Below, piece after piece: positions 48,101-57,100 of a DNA stretch of 64,000 bases. The DNA is from Agapetus fuscipes (Eukaryota > Arthropoda > Insecta > Trichoptera > Glossosomatidae). Within the stretch, counting starts at the first letter, position 1, and the number at the start of each line of letters is the position of its first letter. The DNA is taken from positions 1-64,000 of the forward strand of contig OX637338.1 in NCBI GenBank assembly GCA_951799405.1, in the 5' to 3' direction. Under the pieces are notes generated by a model that saw only the letters and a list, made by a program, of their open reading frames with translations, did not search any database and was not told where the DNA came from. A program made the translations under genes and the position numbers.

Positions 48101-51100
48101 TCGTTCTGAATATGTATAGTATAATATTAATTTCATACATATCAACTCACAACAAAGCAATTTCTATAGATAGACGTGAGTCGCAATTAAATCCAAGTTT
48201 ATGAAGTTTCCAACCATTAACATAATATAAGTAGTTTTTGAGTCAGAATCACGAAAATAAAAAATAAAAATCAGTAATGTAGCTGTAGCTGCATCTCCGT
48301 CACTCTCCACTCGAATTTGCATCATTGAAAAAAGCGCAAGTTCGAATCCCGCTTGCGTCATGTCATATCGTAACTTTGACCCGGGTTCAACAGATCTAAT
48401 TGAATTAATTGACAATTCAATAAAATATTACATGATGAATTATTAATTGATTATGTAGATGCTTGTTTCTGGCTAGGCTATAGCCTAAATGTTGGTGAAT
48501 TGCATTCCTCATCACAAATCTATTTTTAAAAAACACTCTGAGGATAATCAGGGCCTCTGTATAGTTATAAGAATGTTCATTTGAGATTGAGTTTTTATGT
48601 TCTAAGACATACGTTAGCATGCGATACGTGTAAACGCGTCTGCATGTGGGAATGCATGCAATGTGAATCTTAAATGAAACATATCTTTGCAATTTAGATA
48701 ATAGATTATATTCAAGGGCGTCACGTACTTCATAACTAGGGTATTGATTGTAAATAGACATCTGTGAATGAAACTGTAAATTACTCAGCTGTCAAGAATA
48801 TTAGCAACAATGCATTTTTTTCTGGATGACGCTTCTGATAAAAAAAAAACAGTCTTTTATAACATATAGTAACTAGACGTCATGACTCATCGGTTACAAA
48901 TATTTAAGAAGGACTCGCATGGCGTTTATCTACTAAATTATATAATACAGGTGAGACTCTAGATCCGGCATCAGATCAGTCATCTGTGACTGCGGGCGCC
49001 ATATTGGGAATGCTTGCGCTCTCATACTGAATGGCCGCCATTGCTTGGTGGTCCTGAGGTCCCAACACTCTGAGCAATCTCCACCAGCTGATGGAGAAGA
49101 ATGTTAATTGACCGGACGACCTCACGAGACATTCCGAGAATAAAAAGTGAATTAGAATGCATCGTCATAAACGCGATGTATTGTTATAATACGAGTAGGT
49201 ACATAATTACACAGTTAGGTAATTTAATTTTTCGGATATGAGACAAACCGTTATTGAATACCTCACATCACTGTCGACGTTTCGTTGACGTCTTCGTGAA
49301 TGTCTTCAGGAAGCACCCTCTCTGCACGACGACTGAGGATGAACAGTGCAATAATTATAATTGTAAACGATGTTTTCTTTTAAAGTACATTCTTCTTTTC
49401 CTTTCCTATCCCGGCACCATATCAGGAATCAGAAAGATTTTTACTGTAAACAATCTGGAAATATTAATTCATCAGGCCATCCACATAATATAATTTATGA
49501 ATATTATCTATAAGAAGTAAAAGTTGCACCGAGGTATAAATATTTTTTTAAGATTCATATTTAATGCATAAGTACCTAACTATAAGCACTTGTGAATTAG
49601 CACTTATGCTGCACTTGTACTTTCAAAATATGACCCAAACCTCAGATTAAAACATAAACTCTTGCCAAGTTATCCTGAAAAAGTGAACCAATTGATTTTG
49701 TTTAAAATATTCTCTCTTTCCCTTTGTCAAAGAATGCATTTGAATTTTATAAACAGCTGATGCTGAACATTGAGAATTAATTTTCTCCAACGTTGGTTTT
49801 GTGGATCAGTTGAGAAGGTGCAATCTTTCGTCACGTAAATGATTACTTTAGTTTTCTCCAAAACCGCAAGTGAGTTTAGCTGAAAGACTTCTCTGAACAA
49901 CAAATAGAGCGCAGTGCGACGTGGATAGCCACGCCTGCCAACAAACCAAGACCTCTGGTATCTCTGCGCTCATCTAAAAATAGTTTCAGAAGAAAATTAC
50001 CGTGGAGAAAATTAATAGATCTCCGCAGAAAGAAAGTAAACCATTCTTCAAATTTAGAGCAGGTATTAGGTACCTATTGAGAGTTATAAAAGCATTATTA
50101 ATAAGAAGGAACCTTTCCTTCTTTCCGAGCATTTAGGAGTGAAGTGCAACGAGAGGTGTGGAGTAGCTGTTTCATGCTGCCCAAGACAAGGAGAGTTCCT
50201 CAGCAGAGGGCGTCGACGCCGCGCCGGGGAGACCCGGCAAGACACTTGGGAAATTAGATCTGTTTTCAAAAAAGTAATGTGAATTTACAAAAAATTGGAG
50301 GTTTCTCACATTTATAGTTTATGATGCTAGGGAATTGTTATCTTAACTTACATATTGGTTACTAAAAGAAAGCTTTTCCTCCTCATTTGTAATTTTGGCG
50401 GCTAAGGTTCTACATTTATATTAATTTTAATTACTAACCTACTTTATATCAGAGATTTATTGGTTGTTGTCTTAATGCAGTTTAGTAGGTTTATTGTCAT
50501 TTTTGTTCTTCTACAAATTATAGGTTGATATGAGGCTGACCACTCTAAATGTGCTAATTTGTTCACTTTTTCCAATGTCTATTATAGGGTGCATGAGTTG
50601 TAGAGTGTTAATTATTTGTAATGCATTAAGTGTTTGTCAGCATGATCGCGGGAGCCGAAGGATTCCGAACACAACAGGGTGCAGCAGGACTTCCCCCCTG
50701 GGGCTCTTCCCTGTAAAAGCGGCAGCCCTGGGCACGGCCACTGTCGGGGGGGGAGCCCCGAGCCTTGCACAGCGCACCCACAGCTTTGGTGGAGCTTGCC
50801 TCCCCAGCTCAAGACTCTGTGAAAGTGTATTTTAGTGTTAACATGCATGTCTGGCCATTTTCTACTTTCCCATATCCCACTCCGATATTTGTTGAATAAA
50901 TCCCTGTTTCGTTTCTCCTATTATGTTTAATATGCAACCCTTCTCAAAGTAATATAAACAACATCATGGTAAAGAGCCCCACGCCCTGAGATAGATAGCC
51001 GATGATGATGCCGGATATTGTAAGTATTATAAGTACATCTCCAGGTACCACTCAATTTTAACACAATAAGGATTATGTTCATCGAGTAAAAATGAAGCAT

Positions 51101-54100
51101 GTGTAAGCGTGAGCTTAAACACGTTTGCTAGTGAGATTTCATACGAATCTTGTTTACACATCCTTGCAACTTAGATAACATAGTATTATTATAATAAAGC
51201 TTGTGGAGTAATATTGTTCCTCGGAATTCTTTATCCACCCATACATCGTTATGCTCATGAACCGCGCTTGTTGGTTTCTTAATTCGAGGATTATGTCCAA
51301 GCAGAGTAATGATTGCGTCAGAGGGAACTGAGCGCCGGCATTTGTAAGCGCGAGAGACCATTGTCCCAGAGACATTCCAGAGTTTAACGACCTTCGGGAA
51401 GGCCGACTCAAACCACACAATTCGTATTGCAAAGTGCAGGCATGCAGTCCAATATAAGAGGAGGGATATAATACAAGCCGTGTAGAATCAAAGGCGGAAA
51501 TCCACGGTTTTGTATTATGATAGAAAATCATTTCCATTTCTGAAAAATCCTATCCATCTTCGATTGCATATCACTCATGTACTCGTATAAACTTAACAAA
51601 AATACTTTTCAATAAGTTCTTCTAACTTCAATAATCAAAATTCAATAAGTGAATAATTTGAAATACTTTTTTTCTTGTCTTTGTTGACAATATATTAGTA
51701 AGTATGAATAAATAACACAAAAAATAGGAAAGTATTGAAATGTCTAACTGAGATATGCATTTACAAATAGACCGGTCTGTAGTCCAGTGGTTAGCATTAC
51801 AGACGCATCGAGTTGGGTTGAGGGCGAGACGAATTGGATTTGATTCCCTTGAAAGAGTACAACAATTTTTTCATTTCATTTTCAAGCATACATTTAGATG
51901 GAGTAGATCCAGGAAGTGATTTTGGAGAAATCATGTCTCCTGGATGAGTCATGAAGGACTCACACACATCGCAGCTAACGAGATACCAATGAGTTACTAA
52001 CCCCCCGCTGGAAGACTTGCTGGAAGGAGGAAAAATAATTGGACACCCTCATCTCAGGACTCAGAAGCTGATTTGAAGTTATTTCGTGAATCACATATCA
52101 AATTATATGAATCACGAAGAAGATAAATTTGAACTCCAGAAACAAAATCGTTTACAAGTTTTCCAGGTACTTCTCGAGGAAAAAGTTTTCACGGTATGCT
52201 AATTTGAAAGTTCGCGAAATAAATTTGAGTTTCGTGTAAGCAGCCATTAGTATTCCAAGAGGCTTCAGTTGACAAAGCCGGGAGTGAGCAAATTTACGAG
52301 AACATCAGAGGTTCGCTGTTTTGTTGGTGCAAAATATGCGACTCCAGCGTAAGGGTCTGTACCCGAGTATGTATAAAGAATTACATCCAAGCGCAACTTT
52401 AGCGCCATACCAAACATGTATACAAATTTACTTTTCATACATTTTTTAGCTAACGCTATGGTTAAGTTTAAAACGTGAAGCTGTCCGCATATTGTGTCCG
52501 CATATTGTGTACTCGAGCTGGGAAATACAATGGATCTCACTTGTAAATAATTGTCTTATTTTACTGCACTTTTATGCTTACATTGAATTTTTCTTTTCTT
52601 ATAACGGGCATGAGGAGTGACAATATATTATATTTGCAACTTAAATAGAGTACCTACTTGCCTGTCAAATGCTTCAATCCTGTTAAAACTTACAATAAAT
52701 GAATAAAAATGAGATAAAAGTTCATAAAGCAGATTTTTCAAAATATACCAAAACAAAGTTTACAACTTTTTTTTGGGAACTTATAATTTACAATCATAAT
52801 TAAATTGAAGGCAGGCAAGAGGTTCAGTTGGGCTCTCAACCAGTTTCAATTAAAGTCATTTTCTTGCGTAGATTTTTAAGAATCAGGAAATAAATTACGG
52901 TAATCGTAAAACATTAATTTAATTAAAAATAATACTCCTTATTACATACGAAATTCAAGTCAAACCAGCAAATATTGTTCGACCGCAACAGCGACAGCGT
53001 ATGCGTGGAGGTACATATAAAAATATTCATAGCAGCACAAATCCTATACAGTCCATTGTGAGTGGCCGACAAAGGGAAAAAACTTGATACAATTACGAAT
53101 AAAAAATCGAAAGTTCGACCAGTTTAGCTGCCCAAGGTCGGCGGGCTGAACTGTATCTGCGGCACAACAACTAGTACACACATACATGCAAGGCTGTATA
53201 CAGTGTGGTGTTATGTACATTCACTTTACTTTAATACACGATTAAGAGGAAGTGTTTGCTTTGAGTGTGCGTGGTATGAAAAAATATTAATAAATAGGTA
53301 AGAAGTGAAGTTGTACAATTATGTACCCCTACTGTAAGGCATCGAGTAAATCCTCAATTTCGAGGGTACATATATTTATAAAAATATGGGAAATATATTT
53401 CAAGCGCCCTTGGAGAGACTACATCACGAAACGGCGCTATAAAGAAATCATCAACTCATCACCAACCCTAGTGAGTGATTTTGTTTTTACACATAAACGC
53501 TTTGGTGGGGATTTTACGCAATGTTTTATACTAAGGGTTACTGCCATACTATACGAGTAAGGGGCATACAAATTCGGTCAAAAAAATGCAAAGATGTTAC
53601 TTTGAATTGAGAAAAACTATCTCGTTTTTTTTCCTACACGACTCACATGTAAGTAGTCAAATGGTTGAATTGTATTTCTTATGGTTTTGCACCAGAAGGG
53701 ATGAAAAAATATGTTCGAAGCTGATCCGAAAGGTTAAAAAAGTTCTGCACAAAGTAACTTCAACTTTACAAACGAAAGAATGTGAAAATTTGCAAAAGAA
53801 ATACAATCTTGTAAATACACACATGACTGTTATAATATATTTGGAGGTTTTTCTTCGAAGTTGGATAATCTTTGAATGAAGGAAGGTGTGCCCCCGCTGT
53901 GTACACCAAGTAAGTAGAAATCCATCGTTTTACCAGAAATGTATCGAAACTAAAACGTACACAGGAGGCGCTGTTTTAGTTGGTATACATTAGTGAGTTG
54001 AGTTTTAAGTAAAGTTGTGCACTTGGTGTGCGGATAAAGGATTCAGCAGGTCGCGGAGCACAGCAAGGCGTGACAAGGTTAACAAACCAAAGTCATGGTA

Positions 54101-57100
54101 CACATCACATCGTCTGTGTGCCATCACATGAGTAACTGTTCCTCGCTACATGGAGCCTGGAACACGCATGCGCACATGAGTAACTGTTCCTCGCTACATG
54201 GAGCCTGGAACACGCATGCTCACATGAGTAACTGTTCCTCGCTACATGGAGCCTGGAACACGCATGCGCACATGAGTAACTGTTCCTCGCTACATGGAGC
54301 CTGGAACACGCATGCGCACATGAGTAACTGTTCCTCGCTACATGGAGCCTGGAACAGTTATGTGCTCGTCCTAGCTGCTGAACTCCGACTCATGTGCGTC
54401 CTTTGAATCCACGCTTTGTAAAAAAAATACAAATCTCAACGATGTACTAAAGAGAAGTACTTGGATCGTCATTTTTGTATGCTGGCACTCGTCATTTTTG
54501 TATGCTGGCACTCTGCTGTTGAATGCCTTACCCCAAGAGCTCAGAGACGAGCTAAATACTCGTATATTTGCCTGAATCCAATGCACGCGTCTATGTCTTC
54601 TTCTTCTCCTTCTTTTTATAGATCCTGTGGATCTGTTTGTGCCGCGACGTCCTCCTGCGATCCAGACTGCCAGTTATCCCACGATCCCTTCCATCGTCTT
54701 GAGCTAACTGTCTATAAATATGAAAAATACTCATAGAACCTCAAAAGAAAAAACCTCGGACACAAAACGCATCTGTGTATGTGTAAGCTGTGCTCACGTA
54801 GCTGCTTGTATTTGTGCATGGAGAGTGATCATAATACGCTCAATAAATCTTTGCAGCTTAGATTATATGTGAAATTTTGCAGGTATTAACATGGAGGTAT
54901 ATTCAATGGAGAGGCTATGAATGTGATTTAGTACCAATCGACATGATGCAACGTCTTTGACACCATACATTGTTAATAATGCTGTCTCGCTTACGACATA
55001 TGAAATGCTTTTGTTATTTTCTATGTAAGCAACGTGTCTCTTCTCCGTCTTCAATCTATGTACATATCACCATGGAAATCCATGAAATCACTATGTTAAC
55101 GTGTTTTTTACTAGTGTTGTTGAAAGTATGAAAATATCTGATAAATTTCGAATTCAAAAATGTTCCCACCTCATTATGTTTTCACAAGTATTTATTACCG
55201 CGAGCATAGAAGTTACATACTTGAAGAAACAAGTACCTATATATTTGAACATCACTAGTTCTAGAAATGGCTGTCTCTTTCGCGAACAAAATATTTCGAC
55301 AAACGATAAATAAATTTTATCAACGTAATCATATAGAATAGTGATTATAGTGAAATATTAATCCATGTTCTATAACACATTTACTCTCTTTTGTTAGCAC
55401 GTTTAGAAAATACCTAGTTTGGCATTTATATGGATTTTTTTCCAATTAGGTAGCACACCTGTTGACAGTTGGAAGGTTACTGATAGACTGAATTTGGATT
55501 TATGTATGATGAGTGGAGTAACGTATTTCTAATTCTCAAAGGATTGATTTCTTAACCCATCCAGTTCTATATATCGATGGGTATTAATTAGATTTTTTTC
55601 TGCTTGAAATTAATTAATTGACCGGATATTGCGTTACGAAAAGCCTTCAACTAACTAATCAGCTCCTAAAGTATTATTTCACTCTGCAATCGCATCAGCC
55701 ATCTTACAAATCAACTGATGAACTTTCATTCAGATGAGCGTTGATGTGTTATTTTAGATTGTAGTAAAAAATATCAATTTTCCTTGACATTTCTCGAAAA
55801 TCATTAAATAACCATTAGATTTTGTTTTCACCAAAAAAACACAAAACATTAAATATATGTTATTCAAAGATAAATTTCATAAAGATGCATACGCCATGTA
55901 CCTATACTTTAACAGTCTCATGAAAATTGAAAAAAATTGAATAGTTTTATTCTCCAAGAACAAAGATATTCCTATTTTTAATTATAATGTAACATAAAAA
56001 TACCATTTGACAACACAAAGTATTTTTATATTGAAACTTAAATATTATTATATAAAAGAATTCCAAAACTCATTTTATACGGTAATGTCTGACGTCAAAT
56101 GAAATTGTTTCAAAGCTTCATGTTTAGTTATGTGTATCACACACTGTCATTGCATTCCTATGACATTCCTAGTTTACTCTTAAAGTAAATATCTATAAAT
56201 ATGGATAATCTAGCTCAAGTATAAAGCCGTAAAAACCTTGACGATGTATAAAGTTATCCAGGATCTTGTATACTTTTAGAAAATTTACAGAGCTGCTATC
56301 CCACTTCAACCGAACTTTATTTTAAATATGCGGTAACTTCCGTATAAACCAATGTTATTATATGTGTATAATATGCTTGGGGTAGGTACTATTATTAGGT
56401 AGGTATTATATTAGACTATCGAAGCAGAAGCGTCCAGACGTTTCGCCTATATCTGCGAAGGTCTTCTTCACCGCGATGGGGATTAAACTGTTCTCCAGAA
56501 GCTGTAGCTCCGATAGACCACGTTAATAGATCCCAGCAAGCAGCCCAGTGTCTACCGCCGCTGTGAAAGCCTTACACATCCTCTAGCAGCGCTTAAGGTT
56601 CTCTTCATGGTTGGTTAAACACAGAGCTTAAGTTAAAAGCGATAAGATGTATACTTGTATGTAGATCAATAAAATGTAGCATAGTTTCGTAATATAAATC
56701 AAACCAGTATGGAATGTGAAATCACACGTATCCGTGTGTGTAGTAATGGCAAACAGACGTGTAGACGGGCAGAGCATGACGCCGCTAATTCTCTACATAT
56801 AAAACAATGTAACATAACCTTGATACACACAGTAATAATGGTTGTAACTTATAAAAAAGAGTTCTTAAAAGGCGCAGGCTGAGACATTGGGTGTTGCTCT
56901 AATACAAAAAAAAAACTTTGTTAATGGAACGAAAACTACTTTTTTTTCTAATCAAATCAACAAAATTTACGAAATGTTTTTTTAGTAATTTAAAAAATGT
57001 AATGCATTAAGCACAGTCTAACTGAACTTAAATTGTAAATTTCATTAAAAATATGTAACTTACAAACGCTTACGTTTTAACTAAAAAAACATCTTCAGGA

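Noticed and set aside
50612..50848. CpG-rich patch as an alternative promoter
   Set aside because: Short GC-rich sequence with a G-run but no core promoter element or exon that I could tie to CHS1.
54095..54406. Small secreted protein with 16-residue repeats
   Set aside because: It follows from the 48-bp tandem repeat, has no signal peptide and no splice context.
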